A stretch of 45,861 nt of DNA from positions 1-45,861 of the forward strand of contig JAIXWP010000107.1 in assembly GCA_027491215.1 (NCBI GenBank), in the 5' to 3' direction. The notes below the pieces were generated by a model that worked only from the letters and a program-made list of their open reading frames with translations, was not told the origin of the DNA and ran no database searches. Source of the DNA: Flavobacteriales bacterium (GTDB lineage: Bacteria; Bacteroidota; Bacteroidia; Flavobacteriales_D; Sanyastnellaceae). How positions within the stretch are numbered: position 1 is the stretch's first letter; every line of letters starts with the position of its first letter. Made by a program: the position numbers and the translations under genes. This document shows, in pieces, positions 17,949-25,586 of the stretch.

Positions 17949-19400
17949 ATGATTTCAAAAAAGACCATATACGGTTCATTTATCTACACCCTAGTAGGTT
18001 CGCTTCCATTTGCGAGCGCGTTGGTTTTATTGCCTTTTTACAGCAATTTTCTTTCAACTACCGATTTTGGTGCGCTCACTGTTTATATCAGTTTCTCGCT
18101 TCTGGTGCAGATTCTAGCAACATTTAGCATCGAGCAATACATTGCCACACATGTGCATCAACTTCGTGATGATGCATCGGAGCGACGACAGAAAATGGGG
18201 TCTGCGCTCACGCTATGTTTTCTTTTTGGATTGCTCGTAATTGGGCTTTTTAGTCTTATTGGTCCTAGTGTTTTTAGATTGTTTGACAAGGATTCACAGC
18301 TTGATTTTTGGACGTTTGGAATGATGTCTGTGGTTACCGGAATGTTCAATGGTTACTTTCGAAATTACACAACCTTGCTGATTTATGATCGCCAAGAGAA
18401 GGAGTACATAGCGGCAAACCTGATCAACTTTTTCGCAACTATTGGGCTTTCTATTTTCTTTCTTTACAGGTTTGAGTCATCGCTCATGGGTCCGATGCTT
18501 GGGCGATTAACGAGTGGTATAGTCATCTTTTTTGTAGCGCTCGTGCATCATTTGAGGAATTATCCTTTTCGTTTTCAAATGCCCAATGCGAAGGAAATAT
18601 TGTGGTTTGCTGCTCCCATGCTTTTGATATCATTATTCAATTGGTCGATTGCCTACATCGATCGATTCTTCTTGACTTCACAAATTTCAATGGATCAAAT
18701 TGGGGTGTATGATTTTGCAACAAAATTTTTACTTCCTGTTGAATTGATGCATATGGGGTTGAGTAATTTTTTGATGCCGAAGATCTATTCTAGTTGGGAT
18801 AAGAATTTCACCAATCCCCCGATGGTAGGGGCAAACCAGATGCTGCATTCTTTTTCCATTCTCACCGTTTTGGCCATTATCGGAACCATATTTATAATCC
18901 CGATTGCAGTTCCATTGATCGTGAAAAATGAAGATTTGTATCTTGCTTTTAGCTTGCTCCCGTTGTTAAGCATTTCTTTTCTCACACGCTCTGCATACAA
19001 TTTGTTGTCCGGTGTTTTGATGCTACAGAAAGCGACGACCCGTATTGTTTTTGCTTTTGTGATCACAGGAGTCACGCAGTTTGGGGCTTCCTATTTTTTG
19101 ATACCATCATTTGGATTGGAGGCAGCTATGTACATTGCCGTAGCGACTAAAGTTTTGTTGGTCTTGGTCTTGTATTTCGTGGCGAGCCAGAGTACAACAA
19201 TCGATTTGCGAATGCGGAAATTCTTTTGGTATCCGTTGTCTATTGGAACAGGTTTGTTCGTTTTTTACCAAATCCAGCACATGGGATTCTGGGCCGTTTG
19301 GGCAGCCTTTGTGCTTTTTGCAGGAGCAATTACATGGGTTTTCTTTGGAAAAGAATTAAGGCCTCTTCTAGCCTTCTATTTAGGTTCTAAAGCACGTTGA
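17949..19400 (+). CDS. Polysaccharide biosynthesis flippase (Wzx/MOP superfamily)
   Basis: 483 residues with about 12-14 hydrophobic segments spread through the protein (for example SFIYTLVGSLPFASALVLLPFY, LTLCFLFGLLVIGLFSLIG, ILWFAAPMLLISLFNWSIAYIDRFFL, GLFVFYQIQHMGFWAVWAAFVLFAGAITWVFF). The N-terminal arrangement and the APMLLISLFNWSIAYIDRFFL segment are typical of Wzx-like oligosaccharide flippases of the MOP superfamily, which move lipid-linked glycans to the outer face of the inner membrane. The ATG is preceded by GAAAGGA, a better ribosome-binding site than most here. It diverges from a glycosyltransferase. Its 3' end overlaps the converging response-regulator gene by 14 nt. Confidence 0.88.
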   Translation: MISKKTIYGSFIYTLVGSLPFASALVLLPFYSNFLSTTDFGALTVYISFSLLVQILATFSIEQYIATHVHQLRDDASERRQKMGSALTLCFLFGLLVIGLFSLIGPSVFRLFDKDSQLDFWTFGMMSVVTGMFNGYFRNYTTLLIYDRQEKEYIAANLINFFATIGLSIFFLYRFESSLMGPMLGRLTSGIVIFFVALVHHLRNYPFRFQMPNAKEILWFAAPMLLISLFNWSIAYIDRFFLTSQISMDQIGVYDFATKFLLPVELMHMGLSNFLMPKIYSSWDKNFTNPPMVGANQMLHSFSILTVLAIIGTIFIIPIAVPLIVKNEDLYLAFSLLPLLSISFLTRSAYNLLSGVLMLQKATTRIVFAFVITGVTQFGASYFLIPSFGLEAAMYIAVATKVLLVLVLYFVASQSTTIDLRMRKFFWYPLSIGTGLFVFYQIQHMGFWAVWAAFVLFAGAITWVFFGKELRPLLAFYLGSKAR

Positions 19401-20136
19401 TGCGTTGGCCTAATTCATCACGATAATTTCCACCGACAGGAATTTCTTTCCCGAGATCTTGTACTACCACGTTTCCGCCTACGATTGCTTCAATTTTATC
19501 TAGGTTGACGATGAATGAACGGTGAACGCGTTGGAATAATGAGTTGGGCATTTTCTTCTCGACATCCTTCATTGTCGCGTGAATCGTGTATTTCTGATCT
19601 TTCGTAACCACTTGAACATAATCCTTCAACGCCTCAACGAAATAGATATCGATGGTGTTAAGTTTAATGAGTCTCGAGTGGTGTTTTACGAAAAGGTATT
19701 CAGCGTCTGATTTGAAAGCTGTCAAAGATCTAAGGAGGTCATTTTCAACTTTTAGCTCTTGCTCTTTTTTGTGTTTATGCAACGCCATCTCGATGGTCGT
19801 GTGCAAATCAATTTCTTTGAAAGGCTTGAGTATGTAGCCGTGCGGCTCGGTAATCTTTGCTTTGTTCAGTGTGGCTTCATCAGCATACGCCGTCAAGAAA
19901 ATCACAGGAATGTCAATTGATTTTTTGATTTGGCTGGCCGCTTCAATCCCTGTCATGTTTCCCTTTAGCATGATATCCATCAACGCAATTTCGGGTTTGA
20001 ATTCGAGGGCGAGTTCGATTGCTTTTTCTCCATTGTCAGCTTGCGCCACAACATTATAACCCAACTTAGTGAGGCTTCTTTCGATGTCTTTCCGAACTAT
20101 GCTTTCGTCTTCTACGATTAGTATATTGATTGCCAT
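19387..20136 (-). CDS. Response regulator, receiver plus LytTR DNA-binding domain
   Basis: 249 residues. The receiver domain spans ~4-120, with the acidic pair Glu9/Asp10, phospho-acceptor Asp54 (ALMDIMLKG), Thr82 and Lys104 (ILKPF). A short linker precedes the LytTR domain, about 150-245 (FVKHHSRLIKLNTIDIYFVEALKDYVQV ... FQRVHRSFIVNLDKIEAIVGGNV). LytTR proteins bind direct-repeat promoters. The gene lies 40 bp downstream of the PAS kinase and is almost certainly its partner. Its final 14 nt overlap the end of the converging flippase gene. Confidence 0.95.
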   Translation of the reverse strand: MAINILIVEDESIVRKDIERSLTKLGYNVVAQADNGEKAIELALEFKPEIALMDIMLKGNMTGIEAASQIKKSIDIPVIFLTAYADEATLNKAKITEPHGYILKPFKEIDLHTTIEMALHKHKKEQELKVENDLLRSLTAFKSDAEYLFVKHHSRLIKLNTIDIYFVEALKDYVQVVTKDQKYTIHATMKDVEKKMPNSLFQRVHRSFIVNLDKIEAIVGGNVVVQDLGKEIPVGGNYRDELGQRINVL

Positions 20137-20176
20137 TAAGTTAATTTTAGGGTGGGAGGTTTACACGAGAATATTG

Positions 20177-23074
20177 CTATCCGCGTTTCTCAAAGTTAAT
20201 TAAAAAAGTTGTTCCCCCATCAGAAATCACCTGAATGGTGCCGTCGAGTTGCTCAGTAAGGGAATATACTAACTGAACGCCAAGGGAATCCGTTTTTTCA
20301 AACTTGAAGTTTTCTGGAAGGCCAACTCCATCGTCTTTTATTCTGAGTGTAACCATTCCGTCTTTCTCATTTAGATCAATCCACAGGCTACCTTCTGTTT
20401 TGTCTTTGTAAGCATATTTCAGAGCGTTGCTGACCAATTCATTTACGATAAGACCACAAGGAATCGCTTGGTCAATGCTCATTTCCACGACATCAATATT
20501 TGGAATAAAATTCACGTCGCAATTTTGCATGCGATAGCTCTGGATCAAATTATAGCTAAGGCTCTTGATGTATTCTGAGAAATTAATACTCGAGAAATCC
20601 GTAGTTCGGTAGAGCGTTTCGTGAATGAACGACATACTCTTAATGCGGTTTTGGCTCTCTTGTAAAATCTCAAGCGTGCCTTCGTCTGTGACGTAAGAAG
20701 ACTGAAGATTAAGGATGCTGGAAATTACTTGCAGGTTATTTTTCACGCGGTGGTGCACCTCTTGAAGCAGCACTTCTTTTTCTTTCAGTGAGTCACGAAT
20801 TTTTCGGTCAATTTCTCGGCGTTCGGTGTTATCATACACCAGGCAAGAGACCTCTTCCAATCTATCATCCAGGTAAACTGGATTTAAAAAAACCTGAAGC
20901 CAGATGATGTTGCTTTCAGCGTCTCTCAATGGAACCTCGAATTGCTGAGGCTTTCCGCTGAAAGCTTGGTCAAAGGAGGTGAGTTGTCCTTGATAAAAAT
21001 TCTCGTCTAAGTGTTGTCTAAGAATGGTGAGGATGTCACCGCCTGTTTCCATTTTTTCATGGAGGGTATTACTCAACCAACTCACCAGGTTATGATTCAT
21101 GGTGGTCACGCGATGGTCGCGATTCATCGTCCACATCATCATATTCTCTGTGGAGTTAAAAATCGATTCTAGTTTTGCACGTTGTTCCATTGCGCGGCGT
21201 TCGTTTGCACGAAACTCCGTGATATCTCTGGAAACACCCATGGATCCGATCACTCGGCCTTGTTCGTTTTTAATAAGAGATGCTGATAAAAAGCTTGTAA
21301 AAGTTTTTCCGGTATTCGTGATGTTCATCACCTCACCGCTGAATGTGCCTTTTTTAGAAAGCTCCATTCTCACTTTTTGATATTCTTCTAAATCAGCGAA
21401 AACGTTGGAAAGAGGGCTTCCAAGAATTTCATCCAGCCCTACTTCAAATTGCTGTTGAGAAGCGTTGTTAAACTCTGTAATTTTTCCCGCCACATCTACC
21501 GCGATGATCATATCCAGCGAGCTCTCGATGATATTTCGCGTGTAGTTTTTTTGTTCTTCTAAAAGTTGTTGTGTCTTCTTGTGTTCTTCAATTTCTCGTT
21601 TGAGAACAGTGTTGATTTCCTCGATAATTCTAACACGCATTTGTTCTTGAACGAGCTGCATTCTTTCACTGATATTATTCAGTGAAATTTGAATAGAGGG
21701 CTTGTTCTCGTAGATGGTTAGAGTAGATAACATTCCTACGTCGATTTCATTATCGTCGTCATCTTTGATTCGAATTTCCTTGTAATCTAGCTCCACACCT
21801 TCGCGCACAGCTGCGAGGTCTCGTTTTATTTCCGACTTAAAAATGGGTGGAATAAATTGTAGGAAATTCTTTTCGTAAATATCATCTTCGTCTTGAACCC
21901 CTAGGAGATTAAGCGCAACAGTGTTTGCGTACTTTACTTTTTCATCCGTTAGGATGATGATTGCGTTTGGTGAGTTCTCTAGCAAATTTCGGAATCGCAC
22001 TACCGTTTGTTCAAGTGTGAATTCCGCTTTTTTCCTAGCTGTGATATCATTCAATACAAACACTTGGACTTGTTCACCTTTGTAGTTGACGGCGCTTCCA
22101 GTGATGTCTAGGAAAAGTGGTTTTCCCGAGCGGTCGATCGTTCTAACTTCACCTTTGTTTGCTGAAGAAATTTCGATGCCTGATTCTATTCTATTTATGT
22201 CATCTTCAGTGATGAACTCAGAAAGTTTTCTGCCAGTAATATCGACGCGAGAGAAGTATCCAAAGAGGATTGCAAACTGGTCGTTTACATCGATGATTGT
22301 TCTATCTTTTTTGACAAAGACCACACTTTCATGTGAAACATTTGCGAGTGTTCGGAATCTCTCTTCGCTTTCCTGCGTAGCGATTTCAGCGTTTTTTTGT
22401 TCTGTAATATCTATGATAGTACCGCTGATGATTTTATTACCTGCCTCATCTTCTTCTAAGAAAGTATTTTCCAAACAAGTGATGATGATACCATCTTTTC
22501 TCTTCAATTTTATTTCGTAATTGACAAGAATTGGGTTCGCCTTTACATCACTTAGAAACTTTTCTCTATCTTCTTTATTTTGATAAAGGCTATATGCTGT
22601 GCGGGAAAGAAGATCAACGTCATCTTCATAGCCCAACATTTTTGCGAATGCTTTATTGCAAGAAATCAATCCCCCTTCATAATACGTTTTGTAAACTCCC
22701 GCTACATTTTTTTCAAAAAGCAGTTTGTATTGATCCGTGAGTGATCGTTCGTTTTGAGGAGAAATTCTTAGGAGAACAGCAGGTTTTTTTTTGACAATAA
22801 TTTTTGAGAAATATAGCCATTCATTCGGTATCCAATCTTTGATAATGATGTAGTCATTTTTGATGGTTTCTTGACAAGCAAGAAGCCACTTTTCATGTGG
22901 AACATCATTTCCTAAGATGTCAGTAATATCAATACCTTTAGAGGACTCGCTTTTGTATTTGTAGTAATTTTCAAACACACCATTAGCCTTCACCACTTTG
23001 CAAGAAGCGGGGTCGATGATTGCTAAAATATCGGAGGGATGATCTAATATCTCTTCGAGGGTAGGGTGGTGCAT
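20177..23074 (-). CDS. Soluble multi-PAS sensor histidine kinase (HisKA_2 type)
   Basis: 965 residues and no clear membrane segment, so probably cytoplasmic. About six PAS/PAC modules run from residue ~10 to ~740 (segments such as YKLLFEKNVAGVYKTYYEGG, FRTLANVSHESVVFVKKD, FRNLLENSPNAIIILTDEK, TRNIIESSLDMIIAVDV, LESIFNSTENMMMW). The transmitter follows: the HisKA_2 box EVHHRVKNNLQVISSILNLQ with His774/His775, then the GHKL ATPase with N box VNELVSNALKYAY (Asn878, Asn883) and DDGVGLPE. The ligand is unknown; PAS domains may bind haem, flavin or small molecules. The LytTR regulator follows 40 bp downstream and the MORN-repeat gene lies 24 bp upstream, suggesting one transcript. Confidence 0.93.
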   Translation of the reverse strand: MHHPTLEEILDHPSDILAIIDPASCKVVKANGVFENYYKYKSESSKGIDITDILGNDVPHEKWLLACQETIKNDYIIIKDWIPNEWLYFSKIIVKKKPAVLLRISPQNERSLTDQYKLLFEKNVAGVYKTYYEGGLISCNKAFAKMLGYEDDVDLLSRTAYSLYQNKEDREKFLSDVKANPILVNYEIKLKRKDGIIITCLENTFLEEDEAGNKIISGTIIDITEQKNAEIATQESEERFRTLANVSHESVVFVKKDRTIIDVNDQFAILFGYFSRVDITGRKLSEFITEDDINRIESGIEISSANKGEVRTIDRSGKPLFLDITGSAVNYKGEQVQVFVLNDITARKKAEFTLEQTVVRFRNLLENSPNAIIILTDEKVKYANTVALNLLGVQDEDDIYEKNFLQFIPPIFKSEIKRDLAAVREGVELDYKEIRIKDDDDNEIDVGMLSTLTIYENKPSIQISLNNISERMQLVQEQMRVRIIEEINTVLKREIEEHKKTQQLLEEQKNYTRNIIESSLDMIIAVDVAGKITEFNNASQQQFEVGLDEILGSPLSNVFADLEEYQKVRMELSKKGTFSGEVMNITNTGKTFTSFLSASLIKNEQGRVIGSMGVSRDITEFRANERRAMEQRAKLESIFNSTENMMMWTMNRDHRVTTMNHNLVSWLSNTLHEKMETGGDILTILRQHLDENFYQGQLTSFDQAFSGKPQQFEVPLRDAESNIIWLQVFLNPVYLDDRLEEVSCLVYDNTERREIDRKIRDSLKEKEVLLQEVHHRVKNNLQVISSILNLQSSYVTDEGTLEILQESQNRIKSMSFIHETLYRTTDFSSINFSEYIKSLSYNLIQSYRMQNCDVNFIPNIDVVEMSIDQAIPCGLIVNELVSNALKYAYKDKTEGSLWIDLNEKDGMVTLRIKDDGVGLPENFKFEKTDSLGVQLVYSLTEQLDGTIQVISDGGTTFLINFEKRG

Positions 23075-23098
23075 AATTAGGGTGGTGGTGAACTACAA

Positions 23099-24610
23099 TT
23101 ATTGGTCTTCTTTGGGCTTGGGCAATTTTATTTTTTGTCCGTTAATTCTAACTGCTAATCCGGCTTCATACTCAATTGTGAGCTCCAAGGTTCCAATTTC
23201 ATCAAAATATTCCCACCTTCCTGATAGTTCGCCACCTTCGTATTTTCCTCTCATTCTAACATTTCCATTTCTATACCAGTACTTATGCTTCTCCACCGGT
23301 GTGCCCACTTGGTACTCGCCTTCGAATGCTTTTTGTCCATTATCATAATACCATACCCACAAGCCATTTCGCTCACCATCGAGGTACTCGCCTTCTTCGA
23401 TATGGTCATTTACCGATAACTTCCATTTGCCTGTTTTTAAGCCATCTATAAAATCTCCTTCATTGATAATATTTCCGATAGAATCATACTCTATTGCGTG
23501 CCCGTCTTCTTTGCCTTTGCGGTAATATTCATCTCTATGCATTCCTCCTGAAGCATGGAACCATTGCCAGTTTCCGATAGGTAAATCATCCTTATAGCTT
23601 CCTTTTTGTTCTATTTTGGAGTTGTTGAAATAGAACTGCCATGGACCGTCCTTTTTTCCATCTATATAGCTACCTGAGGCTCTAACTATTCCATCAGGAT
23701 AAAAGAGCTTCCAAAGGCCTTGTCTTCGGCCTATCGAGTCAATCATTCCTTCTCCAGTCTTTATTTCATTCTCATAGAGATATGCATTGATCTGGTTACC
23801 TTGTCTATCATACTCTCTGAAAGTGCCGTGTTTCTTATCGTTTCGATAGCTTCCTTCGAGTTTTACTTTTCCATCTTCATAGTATTCCTTTCGTATATCA
23901 ATCATGGCGTATTGTCCGCCATCATTAACAACCAGCTCCCCATTTTCATAATTTTCAATTCTTTCTAATTCCCCTTTTTTATTAAAGAATTTGAATATTC
24001 CATTTCTTAAGCCATTCGTCCAATTTCCTTCTTCTCGCACTACTCCATTCGGATGTAGGTCTTTCCAAATGCCTGATCTTTTATTGGAAGAATTGTAGCG
24101 ATTGATGAATTCTTCAGAATAGATGAATCCATTTCTGTAAACTGTATTTGTGATGATTCGCGCGTCTTCTGCGTATTCCACACCTTTACCCTCTTCCTTG
24201 TTATTTTCGAATGGAATAATCTTATGTATTTGTCCAGATAGGTAAAATGTTTTGCTTGGTCCGTTCTTTATGTTGTTGACAAACAGCACTTCTGAAAGAA
24301 TTTTACCTGCAGTATCAAAGAGTTGTTCGGGACCATTTTTCAAATTTTCCTTGTAGGTAATTATTCTTTCAAGGGTAGAGTCAGAGCGGTAGAATTTCCA
24401 GGTAGAATCTAACTGAAATTGTAATCTATTTCCTTCCGTTTTCAGGCCACCGTCATCATAATACGTTTTCCAGTAGCCATTTGGTTGTCCATTTTCCATC
24501 ATTCCTTCGCTGGAAATAGCTCCGCCCGGATAGTAATATTTTGTGTACTGTCCTTGAGCTTGAGCGACCAGAAGAATGAATGTTAACCATGTGGCAAAGA
24601 TGCACTTCAT
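23099..24610 (-). CDS. Exported MORN/YwqK-type repeat protein
   Basis: 503 residues. A signal peptide (FATWLTFILLVAQAQG) is followed by about 18-20 repeats of roughly 23 residues, pattern G-x-W-x-x-Y/F-x-x-D/N-G-x-x-x-x-E-G-x-Y/W (for example GYWKTYYDDGGLKTEG, GLWKLFYPDGIVRASGSY, GKWKLSVNDHIEEGEY, GLWVWYYDNGQKAFEGEY). These resemble MORN-variant repeats that some databases label 'toxin-antitoxin YwqK', a name that does not imply a toxin system here. The repeats should form an elongated beta-hairpin stack, probably in the periplasm or on the surface. The gene directly precedes the kinase/regulator pair on the same strand. Confidence 0.85.
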   Translation of the reverse strand: MKCIFATWLTFILLVAQAQGQYTKYYYPGGAISSEGMMENGQPNGYWKTYYDDGGLKTEGNRLQFQLDSTWKFYRSDSTLERIITYKENLKNGPEQLFDTAGKILSEVLFVNNIKNGPSKTFYLSGQIHKIIPFENNKEEGKGVEYAEDARIITNTVYRNGFIYSEEFINRYNSSNKRSGIWKDLHPNGVVREEGNWTNGLRNGIFKFFNKKGELERIENYENGELVVNDGGQYAMIDIRKEYYEDGKVKLEGSYRNDKKHGTFREYDRQGNQINAYLYENEIKTGEGMIDSIGRRQGLWKLFYPDGIVRASGSYIDGKKDGPWQFYFNNSKIEQKGSYKDDLPIGNWQWFHASGGMHRDEYYRKGKEDGHAIEYDSIGNIINEGDFIDGLKTGKWKLSVNDHIEEGEYLDGERNGLWVWYYDNGQKAFEGEYQVGTPVEKHKYWYRNGNVRMRGKYEGGELSGRWEYFDEIGTLELTIEYEAGLAVRINGQKIKLPKPKEDQ

Positions 24611-24626
24611 ATTTTCACGTGTAACG
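24611..24626. other. parS-like site at the left edge of the candidate origin
   Basis: ATTTTCACGTGTAACG keeps the TTnCACGTGnAA core plus the C at position 15; three of the 14 fixed parS positions differ. It begins right at the start codon side of the MORN gene. Confidence 0.4.
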
Positions 24627-25024
24627 TCTTTTTTACAAAGAGTATTTATATATTCTTTTTAAAGAAAAGTAGTAATTCTTAATAAGAGGTGTTAATTGAG
24701 TTTAAAAGTTTGTTCTTGGGTTGTTGCAAAATTAATCTTCACACATTTGATTCAATGTTGTAAACAAGTTTCTAGAATATGAAGAGAATGTAAATGAAAG
24801 GGTTAAATCTGATATTAACAACTTGTGTATATTCCTTTGTTCTGAAAAGTTTTTTGAAAAAATCAGTTCTAAAGTGTTCACAGCTGCGTTGGCAAAAGTT
24901 CCAATACTTTTAATAGCTATGTGTACAAGGGATGAAGTTTTTGTTAAGGCAGAGAAAAGCTGGAAAAAACAAATCTTTTTCTTAGAAACTTTTACACGGG
25001 AATTGACACACAAAGTGGTGTATA

Positions 25025-25033
25025 TGTGGATAA
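25025..25033 (-). other. DnaA box, perfect consensus
   Basis: TGTGGATAA is the exact complement of the DnaA box TTATCCACA. Two one-mismatch relatives lie in the same gap at 24824-24832 and 24920-24928. Confidence 0.55.
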
Positions 25034-25105
25034 CCACCTTAAGTAAATGGAAATGAGAGTATGTAGCTCTTTTATCCTTTGCTAATACCATTTGTAATAA
25101 GTTGA

Positions 25106-25121
25106 TTTTTCACGTGGAAGT
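25106..25121. other. parS-like site at the right edge of the candidate origin
   Basis: TTTTTCACGTGGAAGT keeps the TTnCACGTGnAA core of parS; positions 2, 15 and 16 differ. It lies 6 nt upstream of the rpiB -7 box, so binding there could also affect rpiB. Confidence 0.4.
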
Positions 25122-25127
25122 CTGATT

Positions 25128-25135
25128 TACTTTTG
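25128..25135 (+). promoter_or_regulatory. rpiB promoter -7 box
   Basis: TACTTTTG matches TAnnTTTG and ends 19 nt before the rpiB ATG. Confidence 0.55.
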
Positions 25136-25154
25136 TTTTACAATTAATACCCTT

Positions 25155-25583
25155 ATGACCATACACATCGGTTCAGATCATGCAGGCTTTGAGTTGAAAG
25201 AAAAAGTCAAAGCAATGTTACAACAACAAGGCCATACGATTCAAGATTATGGCACTCATTCTTTAGACAGTACTGATTACCCAGATTATGCACACAAAAC
25301 AGCTGAGGCTGTGGTGAGTTCAGGTGAATTAGGAATATTAATTTGTGGTTCTGCAAATGGTGTTTGCATGACAGCAAACAAACACGCTGGAATTAGAGCT
25401 GCCCTATGTTGGTTGAATGAAATTGCGGCATTGGCAAGACAGCACAATGATGCAAATATTATTTGTTTACCAGCACGATTTATTTCAGAAGAAAGTGCTT
25501 TTGAAATGGTTCACACATTTTTAAGTACTCCGTTCGAAGGCGGAAGACATGCGAATAGAGTCAATAAAATAAATTGTAACTAA
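25155..25583 (+). CDS. rpiB: Ribose-5-phosphate isomerase B
   Basis: 142 residues of the RpiB/LacAB family: IGSDHAGFELKEKV at the N-terminus, DYPDYAHKTA, catalytic-region Cys64 in ILICGSANGVCM, KHAGIRAALC, and His97 in ARQHNDANIICLPAR. It interconverts ribose-5-phosphate and ribulose-5-phosphate in the pentose phosphate pathway. The CGSANG loop in place of the enterobacterial CGTGIG form still has the active-site Cys. It is followed by an M28 peptidase gene after only 3 nt, so the two are probably cotranscribed. Confidence 0.95.
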   Translation: MTIHIGSDHAGFELKEKVKAMLQQQGHTIQDYGTHSLDSTDYPDYAHKTAEAVVSSGELGILICGSANGVCMTANKHAGIRAALCWLNEIAALARQHNDANIICLPARFISEESAFEMVHTFLSTPFEGGRHANRVNKINCN

Positions 25584-25586
25584 TCA

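Larger units (their letters stand above)
24611..25154. other. oriC: Candidate chromosomal replication origin (oriC); AT-rich 544-bp non-coding gap
   Basis: This is the only gap over 300 bp. Its short open frames have no coding character. It is very AT-rich, especially 24635-24690. It holds one perfect DnaA box (TGTGGATAA, 25025-25033) and two one-mismatch boxes (TGTGTATAT 24824-24832, TGTGTACAA 24920-24928). A parS-like site sits at each end (24611-24626 and 25106-25121), and the flanking genes point away from it. G/C counts by eye suggest the strand bias flips across it. oriC is inferred from these features together; a regulatory spacer or an unannotated RNA are alternatives. Confidence 0.45.

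Noticed and set aside
22325-22345. CTTTCATGTGAAACA in the kinase gene as a parS
   Set aside because: Same broken CATGTG centre and further mismatches; probably chance in coding DNA.
23099-24610. Toxin-antitoxin system (YwqK label)
   Set aside because: Only MORN-like repeats with a signal peptide are seen; no toxin gene is adjacent, so the common label is misleading.
24732-25091. 119-residue minus and 77-residue plus open frames in the 24.6-25.15 kb gap
   Set aside because: No signal, domain or repeat character, low-complexity composition, overlapping on both strands of an AT-rich region; the DnaA box and parS-like sites explain it better.
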